Positions 17,932 to 26,338 of a stretch of 64,000 nt of DNA are shown here, one piece after another. A model generated the notes under the pieces. It searched no databases. It had not been told where the DNA came from and worked only from the letters and a program-made list of their open reading frames with translations. The number at the start of each line of letters is the position of its first letter. The first letter of the stretch is position 1. The stretch is from positions 1 to 64,000 of the forward strand of contig JAHYZV010000005.1 of assembly GCA_019424245.1 (NCBI GenBank). The letters run 5' to 3'. The stretch is from Clostridiales bacterium (GTDB taxonomy: Bacteria > Bacillota > Clostridia > Lachnospirales > Lachnospiraceae). The position numbers and the translations under genes are program-made.

Positions 17932-18369
17932 CTACTTGCACATCTCAGCCACAACCGCATTGATAACCTTGCCATCAGCCTTGCCCTTAAGCTCTGACAT
18001 GACAGCTTTCATTATCTGACCCTTGTTCTTAGTAGCTATGACGTCTGCAAACTTCTCATTAAGAATTGTTCTTACCTCATCCTCTGAAAGCATTTTAGGT
18101 GCAAACTCTGACATAACAGCCAGACGTGCATTATATTCTTCTAATAACTCAGTTCTGTCCGCTGGACAAGTATCTATCTGTTCCTTGATACTCTTAATCT
18201 CTTTTAATATAGCCTGGTCTACCATCTCATCAGGAATATCTTCACGACAGCCCGAATCAATAGCAAGCTTCTTAGCCGCAGATACAAGTACTGCTATAGA
18301 ATCCTTTCTCGCCTTATCTCTTGCCTTCATGGCATCAATCATAGCTTTCTGTAATGTTGTAAAATCCAT
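17932..18369 (-). CDS. yqeY: YqeY/GatB-YqeY-domain protein
   Basis: A 145-residue helical protein with the domain also found at the C-terminus of GatB, which contacts tRNA. Seen: MDFTTLQKAMIDAMKARDKA, an AILKEIKSIKEQIDTCPADR hinge, and the closing GQIMKAVMSELKGKADGKVI. Stand-alone YqeY proteins may assist tRNA-dependent amidation, but the function is not established. The start at 18369 has GGGAGG eight bases upstream; the frame is open to 18399. Usually linked to rpsU, which is not present here. Confidence 0.92.
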   Translation of the reverse strand: MDFTTLQKAMIDAMKARDKARKDSIAVLVSAAKKLAIDSGCREDIPDEMVDQAILKEIKSIKEQIDTCPADRTELLEEYNARLAVMSEFAPKMLSEDEVRTILNEKFADVIATKNKGQIMKAVMSELKGKADGKVINAVVAEMCK

Positions 18370-18468
18370 TTCTATAACCTCCCTTAAAATCACTACCATA
18401 AATTGTAAATCAATTTAACCTCAATTACAATATTTTTTGTTAAATCATGGCTGTACTCATGATATAGA

Positions 18469-19314
18469 TTATTCATGAGTTACGTTTATATTGTACATTT
18501 TGACTGTTGAGCCTGCATTCTCACTATTATCTTCACAATCCTGAATATAATTTCCAGCTTTAAAATAATTATAAAAATCAATCCAACCTGTTGTTACCGG
18601 ATTATAACTATATTCATATTTTTGTGATATTCCATTACTACTAATTGAAACATAACCTGTACCATCAATTATCTGTATAGATATTGTGAATTTCTGGTTC
18701 AGCTCTACTTCGTCAAAATAATATATTTTCTGGTCTTCATATGATTGAGGATGTGCTTTATAAGTAATAGCAAGCCGTTTTTTGTTTCCCTCATATATTA
18801 CCTTCAAAGGAACTGGTCCATTATCACCATTTGGATATATCCCATGCACCTGACATACCATCACTCTGCCATTTGCTGGAATTTTTGTCACTGCCTCTTC
18901 AACATCAAGACAATGTCTGCCATTCCAGTCCCAGTTCACTGTTTTATCGTCTCCCATCATTTCCCGCAATTCAGAACGTGCATATTTTGTGTTAACAGTT
19001 TTGGGGGCACTGACTGGTGTATTAAATACAAATGCACTATCTGAATCGTCATAATAAAAATATTCACTTGAATAATTGTCAAACGAAATACCTGTTCCTT
19101 TTCCTACTTCTTTAATTTTCGTATCGCTGCCATCCTGTAATTCTGGAATCTGTAATTTCCAATGAGCATTCAGCTTTTCAATAAATATTGATTTATAATT
19201 AATTGAATTATCCTCTTCTGCCTCAGATACAGGCCACACACAACCTGTAAATACTATGCCCGCAATTATTCCACTTATAATGAGCATAGTCCACTTGTAC
19301 TTTCTTATCCTCAT
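18469..19314 (-). CDS. Polysaccharide lyase family 7 (alginate-lyase-like) lipoprotein
   Basis: An exported lipoprotein of about 281 residues, with lipobox FTGC (Cys near 25), followed by a PL7 jelly-roll domain. The three conserved PL7 blocks are all present: RSELREM near 113, CQVHG near 155 (the Q-I/V-H block), and YFKAGNYIQD near 250 (Y-F-K-A-G-x-Y-x-Q). These supply the catalytic Gln, His, Arg and Tyr. The substrate is probably an acidic uronan such as alginate; the subfamily cannot be set. The ATG at 19314 overlaps the stop of the upstream metallo-beta-lactamase-fold gene by one base, so translation is coupled. Confidence 0.85.
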   Translation of the reverse strand: MRIRKYKWTMLIISGIIAGIVFTGCVWPVSEAEEDNSINYKSIFIEKLNAHWKLQIPELQDGSDTKIKEVGKGTGISFDNYSSEYFYYDDSDSAFVFNTPVSAPKTVNTKYARSELREMMGDDKTVNWDWNGRHCLDVEEAVTKIPANGRVMVCQVHGIYPNGDNGPVPLKVIYEGNKKRLAITYKAHPQSYEDQKIYYFDEVELNQKFTISIQIIDGTGYVSISSNGISQKYEYSYNPVTTGWIDFYNYFKAGNYIQDCEDNSENAGSTVKMYNINVTHE

Positions 19315-19967
19315 CACAACCCCTTATATATCTTCTCTATCCACGCCATCACTACATTTTTAGGTCGTGCAAATGGCTCTTTATGACTAAGCATAAAATA
19401 TGGTGCTTTTATCTTTTCAAGCGCATTAATCTCTTCTTTTAAAAGGCTTTTATTATATTCTCTTACTGGACCCTTAGTTGCCAGATACAATGCATCTCCA
19501 AGGAAGCAATATCTCCCGTCTACTTCCATTGCTACACTTCCTTTTGAGTGACATGACGGAAGCTGAAATATATGAAACTTATGAAAACCAGCATCAATAT
19601 ACATATCATCAGATACAATTTCACCTTTATTAGTGTGCTTATAAGTATATTTCCCTTGATAAATTTTTATCCTGTCTTTTATCTGTGGATGTCCTTTATC
19701 CTGCGATTCATCATTCTTCCATAATCCGCATATTTTATCCAGATTGCCAATATGGTCAAGATAAAAATGTGACAATACAATATTAATATTTTTACCATCA
19801 CAATTAATCTCTTTTAAATGTTCTATAACATCGGGATGATTTCCGACATCATAAAGCCATATATCATCACTTCCCTCAATTACCACAACATTAGACGACA
19901 ACGGCGATTCCGATGGTGTGATATAAGATATTCCATGCTCTATTTCTATTATATTCAATTCACTCAT
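19314..19967 (-). CDS. Metallo-beta-lactamase-fold hydrolase
   Basis: A 217-residue cytosolic protein with MBL-fold architecture. VVLSHFYLDHIGN (residues about 63-75) corresponds to the HxHxDH block but has Tyr at the second His. Later ligands look present: LPSCHSKGS, FLGDALY and LSHKEP. The Tyr substitution suggests a one-metal or altered site. First gene of a two-gene unit with the PL7 lipoprotein. It may process a signal or product linked to polysaccharide use, but no substrate can be named. Confidence 0.75.
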   Translation of the reverse strand: MSELNIIEIEHGISYITPSESPLSSNVVVIEGSDDIWLYDVGNHPDVIEHLKEINCDGKNINIVLSHFYLDHIGNLDKICGLWKNDESQDKGHPQIKDRIKIYQGKYTYKHTNKGEIVSDDMYIDAGFHKFHIFQLPSCHSKGSVAMEVDGRYCFLGDALYLATKGPVREYNKSLLKEEINALEKIKAPYFMLSHKEPFARPKNVVMAWIEKIYKGL

Positions 19968-20111
19968 TGTTATATATTAATCTCCACGGTTCAAACTTTT
20001 TTCACAGATTCATCACCAGTTATTCATATTATACCGCTATTATTCCATTATCAACAGGTGAATAATATATCAACAGATAAAACCATAATTAACTTATCAG
20101 ACATACCTGCC

Positions 20112-21266
20112 TTAGCTGAGTATTTCAACCATAATACTGGCACAAATCGGATCAAATACTGTATCTGCCATCCTTTCAATATTGTCCCTGATATCGGATA
20201 TGTCTTCATTCCTGCCTATGTGTCGGTCAGCATAATCAGCTATTGCAACAATACGTGCAAGCAATGGAATATCATCGCCACTTATACCCTCATTAAAACC
20301 ACTTCCGTCATAATTCTCGCGGTGATATCTGACTGCTTGTGCAATTCCTTGTGATTCATCTGTCTGTAACATATTAATAATCTGATACCCCTTACTGACA
20401 TAGGTCTTAAAAATCTCATACTCGTCATCTGTAAGATCAACCCTGTTAATAAGTGCATCCGGTATGCCAATCATTCCAATCTCATGCAGTAATCCTGCCT
20501 TATAAGCATCATCACATGATTTCTTATCAAGATTCATTCTCTGTGCAATACTCCTTGAATACTCTGCCACATTATTACAGTGCTCCTCTTCTCCCGGTAT
20601 CTTGGCTGCCAGAGCTTTGGACATTGTATCGATAACCTTCATTGACATAGATTCAAGCTTTTTCCTCTCATCATGCACACGTTCCTCAAGTATCTGGTTT
20701 CTCTTTCTTTTTTCAACCCAGTAACGCTGGATAATATACATAAGGCAGTATGATATAAGAACGAAACATATAAACAGATATGGAAAACGAAGCGTTATAT
20801 TATCGCCGTATATAAACTTGGCTGACATATCAACATTGAGCCTGAAACACACAATTACCATAATTAAAAATACAAAATTAAGCACAATGCTGTTACGTAT
20901 TCCAAGCACGAATACAATTCCACATGCAAATATCATGGAAAACATTACGCTGAAATATCCGATACTCGCATGATAATACACATAAAATACTGGTATGCTT
21001 AGAATTATGCACACTATCGCATCTATCCATGTTCTGTAATAAAATCTTGAAACCATTATATTAATAAAAAGAACTGTGACCATTATAATTAATGCTATTA
21101 TATAATCATCTGGTGCCCCATAGACAATTCCATTAGGAATACTGATAGCCCATATAAATTCAAATACAACCTTAATCCAGAATGCAAGGCTTTTATCTTC
21201 ATATGGACACACTATCACTTCCCATATATGCTTTATTCGTGATACTACTCTGGTATTCTCTGACAT
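20112..21266 (-). CDS. Membrane HD-GYP-like protein, degenerate catalytic site
   Basis: A 384-residue protein with about six N-terminal membrane segments (residues about 30-180), a coiled linker and a C-terminal HD-GYP-like domain. HD-GYP enzymes break down cyclic di-GMP. The key motifs are altered: the HD dyad is His261-Glu262 (HEIGMIGIPD), the usual HHE is Tyr314-His315-Arg316 in RYHRENYDGSGF, and the GYP is GSGF. It may be inactive or a sensor partner. It begins two bases after the stop of the intact paralogue, so the pair is translationally coupled. Confidence 0.82.
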   Translation of the reverse strand: MSENTRVVSRIKHIWEVIVCPYEDKSLAFWIKVVFEFIWAISIPNGIVYGAPDDYIIALIIMVTVLFINIMVSRFYYRTWIDAIVCIILSIPVFYVYYHASIGYFSVMFSMIFACGIVFVLGIRNSIVLNFVFLIMVIVCFRLNVDMSAKFIYGDNITLRFPYLFICFVLISYCLMYIIQRYWVEKRKRNQILEERVHDERKKLESMSMKVIDTMSKALAAKIPGEEEHCNNVAEYSRSIAQRMNLDKKSCDDAYKAGLLHEIGMIGIPDALINRVDLTDDEYEIFKTYVSKGYQIINMLQTDESQGIAQAVRYHRENYDGSGFNEGISGDDIPLLARIVAIADYADRHIGRNEDISDIRDNIERMADTVFDPICASIMVEILS

Positions 21267-21268
21267 AT

Positions 21269-22462
21269 CTATATTACTATCCTGCCTTCCTCAATCAATG
21301 TAATTACAGTTTCTGCAACAGATTTATCAAACTGTGTTCCAGCGCCCTTCTCAAATTCACCAATAATATAATCCTTATCACAATGCTTTCTGTAACATCT
21401 GTTAGAATTCATCGCATCAAGTGAATCTGCTGCACTGATTATTCTTACCATCCATGGAAGTTCTTCTCCCTTAATTCCATATGGATAGCCCTTACCATCA
21501 TATCTTTCATGATGGTACACAGCCCCCATATCTGCCTGTGGAAGAAATTCCAGACCAGATAATATCTGACCGCCCCAGACTGTATGATTCTTCATTATTC
21601 CATACTCCTCATCTGTAAGCTTTGCAGGTTTGTTAAGTACCGCATCTGGAACTGCAATCTTGCCAATATCATGCAGAAAGGCACTTCTATATATCAGTGA
21701 AATCTCTTCGTCTGTGAATTCATGCGCCTTCAGGTTCTTTGCGATAAGCTTGGAATACTCTGCAGCCCTCTTTGAATGTTCCTGTGTATATACATCCTTT
21801 TCATCAAGCATCTGGCTTATTGCTGTAACAGCATCAATCATAAGTTTCTTAGTCCCCTCTACAGCTTCAAGTACTTCTGCTTCAAGATTTTTCTCATTGT
21901 CCGCCTGTCTTATCTGATACAGCTTATAGAAAATATCCATGGCAACTACAAGAAGACAGAAACCCCAGTAAAAAATCGGATAATAGAATAAATAATCCCT
22001 TGTGTAATTATATATAAGCATATTATTAAGAGGAGTCCAGAATAACACCGTAATATACAAACCAAAAAATATACACACCGGTGCACCAAATGGCATGCCT
22101 AAAAGCACAAGTGTTATGACTGGCAGTAATAAAAACCATAATAGTGAAAAGCCATCATTAGTTCCTTCAATTGATATAATAACTGCCAATATAAAAAATA
22201 CTACAACAGCAGCCTGACATATCCTGTATACATTTTTAATGTATTTTAATACAATTACAAGCACTATACTCATAACTGCAACTGCCAGTGTCACACCACC
22301 GATAATATATTTACCAAGCTTAAAATTCTCTATGTCAATCAGCAACATAACTAATACAAATATCATCATGACACTTTGAAGTGCCTTGGTATCTACTCTG
22401 ACAGTTTTCTCATATCTGCATACCTGCCTGATTGACTCCACTATATCCGATAATAATCTCAT
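21269..22462 (-). CDS. Membrane HD-GYP domain phosphodiesterase (probable c-di-GMP hydrolase)
   Basis: A 397-residue membrane protein, with about six hydrophobic segments (residues about 28-180) followed by a coiled linker and an intact HD-GYP domain. Ligand motifs are textbook: EHSKRAAEYS near 228, HDIGKIAVPD with His264-Asp265, KNHTVWGG, HHERYDGKGYPYG with His317-His318, and the late Asp in AADSLDAM. It should hydrolyse cyclic di-GMP or a related cyclic dinucleotide. First gene of the pair; its paralogue follows with a two-base gap. Confidence 0.92.
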   Translation of the reverse strand: MRLLSDIVESIRQVCRYEKTVRVDTKALQSVMMIFVLVMLLIDIENFKLGKYIIGGVTLAVAVMSIVLVIVLKYIKNVYRICQAAVVVFFILAVIISIEGTNDGFSLLWFLLLPVITLVLLGMPFGAPVCIFFGLYITVLFWTPLNNMLIYNYTRDYLFYYPIFYWGFCLLVVAMDIFYKLYQIRQADNEKNLEAEVLEAVEGTKKLMIDAVTAISQMLDEKDVYTQEHSKRAAEYSKLIAKNLKAHEFTDEEISLIYRSAFLHDIGKIAVPDAVLNKPAKLTDEEYGIMKNHTVWGGQILSGLEFLPQADMGAVYHHERYDGKGYPYGIKGEELPWMVRIISAADSLDAMNSNRCYRKHCDKDYIIGEFEKGAGTQFDKSVAETVITLIEEGRIVI

Positions 22463-22623
22463 TCCACGTTCCCCTGTAAATTTATCTTTACTATTGCTAT
22501 AATGATTGTATAATATTCATGTTTTTAATTCAATTATTTTTGTATACTTTTGCCCGTATACTGAGTTATAATTAATGTAGTTTTTGTTCGTAACTTTTAA
22601 TTAGCTAATCAAAGGGGATTACT

Positions 22624-22851
22624 ATGACAAATATTGAAAATGAATTCTGGGAAGGCATGAATGGCATTTTTCCAGACATTATAAAAGCAATTACATCACT
22701 CTCCATCAAATATTATAACCACAATGTCAATAATCCACGCAACCGCTCTTCTGAATTCCGAAACGACCTGCCCTCTTTTATATGCAATCTCATCCATTCT
22801 CTCATGCTTAGGAAGCATGAATACGAATACAGGTGTCATAACAAATCCTAA
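22624..22851 (+). CDS. Possible small protein of 75 residues, may be truncated
   Basis: AAAGGGG lies at good spacing before ATG and an AT-rich promoter-like stretch lies upstream, so translation is plausible. The first 27 residues (MTNIENEFWEGMNGIFPDII...) look natural. The rest overlaps a vanZ-like remnant on the other strand and looks like antisense coding. A real small gene whose 3' part was replaced is one reading; a chance frame is another. Confidence 0.25.
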   Translation: MTNIENEFWEGMNGIFPDIIKAITSLSIKYYNHNVNNPRNRSSEFRNDLPSFICNLIHSLMLRKHEYEYRCHNKS

Positions 22852-22914
22852 CATTCCACCAAGCGTGTTACATATAAGGTCATCCACTTCAAAAAATCTG
22901 TACGGATATGGATA
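22696..22914 (-). pseudogene. VanZ-family C-terminal remnant
   Basis: About 72 codons on the minus strand are open from a stop at 22915-22917. They encode RFFEVDDLICNTLGGMLGFV, which matches the hallmark of the VanZ-like membrane family (D-V-D-D-x-x-x-N-T-L-G-G-x-x-G), followed by a hydrophobic stretch and a charged tail ending in a natural stop. The N-terminal half with the other membrane segments is missing and there is no start signal before it, so it is a decayed fragment. It lies between the HD-GYP pair and the scarred ssrA locus. Confidence 0.6.
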
Positions 22915-22961
22915 TTAATAAAAGAACATCTGAATTATTAATTAATAAGATGCTTAACGCA

Positions 22962-22992
22962 CAAAATCCGAACTCAAAGAGTTCGGATTTTG
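22962..22992. terminator. Symmetric hairpin, possible bidirectional terminator
   Basis: CAAAATCCGAACTC and GAGTTCGGATTTTG form a perfect 14-bp stem around AAA. Only short T-runs (TTTT) flank it on each strand. Confidence 0.5.
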
Positions 22993-23000
22993 CATCAAAA

Positions 23001-23091
23001 ATGGACCAGAGGGGAGTCGAATTCTTCGCTCCGCTCCGGTCGGCGCAAAGCCGAGGTCCACCGGACCTCGTGCGCCCCTGTCCAAAAACCC
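23001..23091. repeat. Disrupted second copy of the tmRNA 3' end
   Basis: Positions 23001-23021 are identical over 21 bases to 23185-23205, the end of the tmRNA gene. The next part of the tmRNA (cccctgtcc-aaaaccc, 23206-23222) reappears at 23075-23091 with one mismatch. Between the halves lies a 53-base GC-rich insert (23022-23074) containing its own hairpin, GAGGTCC...GGACCTC. Duplicate ssrA 3' ends usually mark sites of phage or island integration. Confidence 0.7.
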
Positions 23092-23124
23092 GGCTACGCC
23101 ATGTTTTATCCATTAATAAGACTT

Positions 23125-23139
23125 CCTCTGGTCCATAGG
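23125..23139. repeat. Inverted copy of the tmRNA acceptor end
   Basis: CCTCTGGTCCATAGG here is the exact reverse complement of 23182-23196, at the 3' end of the tmRNA gene. The two flank the terminator hairpin, extending its stem potential by 15 bp. Confidence 0.75.
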
Positions 23140-23183
23140 AAAAAGGGAGCGAAGAAGCTCACGCTTCCTCACTCCCTTTTCCC
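23139..23183 (-). terminator. Terminator of ssrA
   Basis: On the minus strand AAAAGGGAGTGAGGAAGC and GCTTCTTCGCTCCCTTTTT form a long stem around GTGA, ending in TTTTT. It immediately follows the mature tmRNA end. Confidence 0.85.
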
Positions 23184-23185
23184 TA

Positions 23186-23521
23186 TGGACCAGAGGGGAG
23201 TCGAACCCCTGTCCGAAAACCCATTCCCTGTTCTTCTACTATCATAGTTGATTATTTGACATTCCCTCCGGTGCACGGGAATCAACACCCTTGTACCTTT
23301 AGTAGCTTCATGATACGACCAGCACCTCAAAGCTTTGATACTGTCGTTTCCTACATGTTCGAAGCCTGGGTCTTAAAGTGTAGGTGCTTTAAGTCAGACT
23401 GCTGCAATTAGGCAGCGTATGCTAAATTATCGTTAGCGTTTATATTTAAGTTTGGATTTTGACGCTTTCCTGCGGATAGCTTCACCAGCTTCAAGATCCC
23501 CGTCGAAACCTTTACTAGCCC
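23186..23521 (-). ncRNA. ssrA: Transfer-messenger RNA
   Basis: A 336-nt tmRNA that rescues stalled ribosomes and tags the unfinished protein for proteolysis. The 5' end GGGCTAG (23521-23515) pairs over seven positions with the 3' CTGGTCC. The conserved GGTTTCGACGGGG follows the 5' end, and AGGGG-TTCGACT-CCCCT forms the T arm. The tag frame reads ANDNLAYAA then stop, starting at the GCT resume codon. CCA is not encoded. smpB is next to it on the same strand. Confidence 0.95.
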
Positions 23522-23549
23522 GTGTGTAAGCAGTTTTACCTGCTTAAAT

Positions 23550-23578
23550 ATATTAACATTGGCATAATGCCAAGTCAA
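23550..23578 (-). promoter_or_regulatory. Promoter of ssrA
   Basis: TTGACT (23573-23578) and TAATAT (23550-23555) with 17-base spacing on the minus strand. The mature tmRNA starts about 22 bases after the predicted start point, consistent with RNase P trimming. Confidence 0.7.
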
Positions 23579-23610
23579 TGAACTTGTGATTCAAAACTGA
23601 TAAAATATTT

Positions 23611-24093
23611 CTAAAATCTAAGATTCTTGTTCTTGAATTCCTTCTGTGCATCTCTTATCTGGTCTTTCTTTGCAATAGAATCTCTCTTGTCAAAGTTCTT
23701 CTTACCTTTTCCAAGACCAATTTCCATCTTCACCTTTCCCTCTTTCAGATATACCTGAAGAGGAACAAGTGTGTAACCTTTAATTGTAAGTTCACCAGTA
23801 AGCTTATTAATCTGATTCTTGTGAAGAAGCAGCTTCTTAGGTCTTAAAGGATCTTTATTGAATATGTTTCCCTTCTCATATGGTGTAATATTCATACCTA
23901 ATACATACACTTCGCCATTCTCAATCTTGATATAAGATTCCTTAATTGAGCACTTACCTGCTCTGATTGATTTAACCTCAGTGCCGTGAAGTACCATACC
24001 TGCCTCGTATTTCTCTTCTATAAAATAATCAAAATAAGCTTTCTTATTGTTCGCTATAAGTCTGTTTCCTGATGCGCTTGTTTTTGATGCCAT
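23611..24093 (-). CDS. smpB: SsrA-binding protein
   Basis: SmpB binds the tRNA-like part of tmRNA and places it in the empty ribosomal A site. The 160-residue chain shows [20 protein letters not shown], the [19 protein letters not shown] block and the LLLHKNQI segment. The basic C-terminal tail ([20 protein letters not shown]) enters the mRNA channel. I use the ATG at 24093, with GGAG six bases upstream, rather than that at 24105. The rnr stop is 19 bases before this start, so the two are probably one transcript; ssrA has its own promoter. Confidence 0.97.
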   Translation of the reverse strand: MASKTSASGNRLIANNKKAYFDYFIEEKYEAGMVLHGTEVKSIRAGKCSIKESYIKIENGEVYVLGMNITPYEKGNIFNKDPLRPKKLLLHKNQINKLTGELTIKGYTLVPLQVYLKEGKVKMEIGLGKGKKNFDKRDSIAKKDQIRDAQKEFKNKNLRF

Positions 24094-24111
24094 GTCAGTC
24101 TCCATTCTATT

Positions 24112-26232
24112 CTATGCAAATGCAAAATCAATTGTTCTTAGTATCTTATCGGTGCCTATAACCACAACCTTAACCTTCTGTCCGAGCTTATAACTTCTGT
24201 TCCCAAGTTCTCCTACCATCTCATAGTGTTCCTCGTCAAATGTATAGAATCCCTTCATATTATTGATAGAAACCATGCCCTCGATAGTGTTTGGAAGTTC
24301 AACATATACGCCCCACGCGGTAACACCCGAAACAACTCCATCAAATGTTTCTCCAACAAACTGTTCCATATACTCAGCCATTTTAAGCTTGTCTGTATCT
24401 CTTTCAGCATCTGCCGCACGCCGCTCCATCGCACTTGTCTGGACAGCAACATCCGGTAATATTGCATCATAATGGTCAGCTCTCTTAGGACTTAAACCTC
24501 CGTGAAGATTCTCCTTGATAATTCTGTGAATCTGGAGATCAGGATATCTTCTGATAGGCGATGTGAAATGACAGTAATACTTGGCAGCGAGTCCAAAATG
24601 TCCTACACATTCAGTAGTATACTTAGCTTTCTTCATAGAGCGGAGTGTCAGTCTGCTTATAAGATTCTCAGCATCAGAACCCTCTATCTCAGAAAGAAGC
24701 TTCTGAATCTCCTTAGGTCTTAAATCATCAGTAAGTCTTAATGTATAACCAAAGTTATTAATAAATGTGGCTAACTTACGCATTTTTTCAGGATCAGGAT
24801 TCTCATGAGTTCTATATAGAAATGGCATATCCTGCCAGAAATAATCCTCTGCAACAGTTTCATTAGCAGCAAGCATAAAATCCTCAATAATCTTAGTTGC
24901 TACATTTCTGTCATATGGCTTAATATCAGTTGGGTGACCATTCTCATCAAGTATAATCTTACTTTCAGGGAAATCAAAATCAACCGAACCTCTTGCAAAT
25001 CTCTTCTTTCTAAGAAGCTCCGCAGCCTCTTCCATCATATGAAACATTGGAACAAGCTCTTTATACTTCATAATTTCATTAGTATCATTATCTACAAGAA
25101 TCTTTTTTACGCTTGTATAGCTCATTCTTCTGTCTACATTAATAACAGTTTCACATATTCTATGTCCAACAATATTTCCCTTTTCGTCAATATCCATAAG
25201 GCAGCTGAGTGCCAGTCTGTCTTCTCCCTGATTAAGTGAACATATCCCATTTGATAACTTATGCGGTATCATTGGAATAACACGGTCTACAAGGTAAACA
25301 CTCGTACCTCGTTTAAGTGCCTCTTTATCCAGCGCGCTTCCCTCTGTAACATAATGGCTTACATCCGCAATGTGGACACCTAGATGATATACAGGTCCTT
25401 CTTTCGAGATAGATACTGCATCATCTAAATCCTTCGCATCCTCACCATCTATAGTAACCATCTGAATATTTCTTAAATCAACTCGTCCAGCCTTATCCTT
25501 CTCACTGACAATATCAGGAATATCATTAAGTGCCTTCTTAACTGATTCAGGAAATTCCACCGGTAAATCATATGCCTTGATGATAGACATTATGTCCACA
25601 CCTGGATCATCTATATGTCCAAGTACTTCTGTAACCTTTCCCTGTGGATTCTTACTCTGGCTGCCGTAATCACTTATAGAAGCAACTACCTTAGAACCTT
25701 CAACCGCTCCATTCATGAATTCCTGCGGTATAAATATATCACAGTTAATCTTGGCATTATCAGGAATAACAAAACCATACGTTCTGTTCTTCTGGAATGT
25801 TCCCACAACTTCCTTAACCTCATGCTCAAGAATGGCAACAATCTTACCTTCGGCCCTCTTACCGTCATTCTTCTCAGTAGTTATCACAACCTTGACTTTA
25901 TCATGATAGAAAGCATTCATCGTGTCATTAGCCTTGACAAATATATCATCTTCCCTGTCAGGTATTACTACAAAGCCAAATCCTCTGCTTGTGCTTTCAA
26001 ATGTTCCAACAAGTGCTACATTTTCAGGCTTCATATACTTACCCTTCTTTGATACACCTATTGTTCCATCTGCAACAAGACTGTCAAGCACTTCTATAAG
26101 CTCAGAACGCTTAGCTTTAGGAATATCGAGAAGCATAGCGATTTCTTTAGCTTTCATTGGAACATACAGTTCATTATTAAGAATCATATCAGCAAGCATC
26201 TGTCTTCGCTGTTTAAATATATCCTTCTCCAT
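24112..26232 (-). CDS. rnr: Ribonuclease R
   Basis: A 706-residue 3'-5' exoribonuclease that degrades structured RNA and, with tmRNA and SmpB, the defective mRNA. Domain order is as usual: N-terminal helix-turn-helix, two cold-shock domains (FESTSRGFGFVVIPDREDDI near residue 74), the RNB catalytic domain with four Asp ligands in VTIDGEDAKDLDDAVSI near 258-274, and a C-terminal S1 domain (GVVSGVTAWGVYVELPNTIE near 632). It ends at an S1 domain without the lysine-rich tail found in some homologues. It sits between secG and smpB, a common Firmicute order. Confidence 0.97.
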   Translation of the reverse strand: MEKDIFKQRRQMLADMILNNELYVPMKAKEIAMLLDIPKAKRSELIEVLDSLVADGTIGVSKKGKYMKPENVALVGTFESTSRGFGFVVIPDREDDIFVKANDTMNAFYHDKVKVVITTEKNDGKRAEGKIVAILEHEVKEVVGTFQKNRTYGFVIPDNAKINCDIFIPQEFMNGAVEGSKVVASISDYGSQSKNPQGKVTEVLGHIDDPGVDIMSIIKAYDLPVEFPESVKKALNDIPDIVSEKDKAGRVDLRNIQMVTIDGEDAKDLDDAVSISKEGPVYHLGVHIADVSHYVTEGSALDKEALKRGTSVYLVDRVIPMIPHKLSNGICSLNQGEDRLALSCLMDIDEKGNIVGHRICETVINVDRRMSYTSVKKILVDNDTNEIMKYKELVPMFHMMEEAAELLRKKRFARGSVDFDFPESKIILDENGHPTDIKPYDRNVATKIIEDFMLAANETVAEDYFWQDMPFLYRTHENPDPEKMRKLATFINNFGYTLRLTDDLRPKEIQKLLSEIEGSDAENLISRLTLRSMKKAKYTTECVGHFGLAAKYYCHFTSPIRRYPDLQIHRIIKENLHGGLSPKRADHYDAILPDVAVQTSAMERRAADAERDTDKLKMAEYMEQFVGETFDGVVSGVTAWGVYVELPNTIEGMVSINNMKGFYTFDEEHYEMVGELGNRSYKLGQKVKVVVIGTDKILRTIDFAFA

Positions 26233-26286
26233 ATCCCTTATATCCCTTTCTAACCATTAAATATACAGATTCTACCAGATTGCCCG

Positions 26287-26330
26287 TAAAACAAAAACAC
26301 TCTTAAGAAATTATCCGTTTCTTAAGAGTG
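26287..26330 (-). terminator. Terminator between secG and rnr
   Basis: CACTCTTAAGAAA and TTTCTTAAGAGTG form a perfect 13-bp stem on the minus strand followed by TTTTTGTTTT. It separates secG from rnr, which are usually one operon, so rnr needs its own promoter or depends on read-through. Confidence 0.88.
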
Positions 26331-26338
26331 TCCGTAAT

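Noticed and set aside
22889..23247. Open frames on both strands through the tmRNA-end repeats
   Set aside because: They read through repeated RNA-gene fragments and a GC-rich insert, with no ribosome site and no recognisable protein.
23186..23521. Longer tmRNA tag starting at GCA further upstream (AGKRQ...)
   Set aside because: The frame is open, but the spacing after the conserved 5' region and comparison with the usual short tags favour the GCT start giving ANDNLAYAA.
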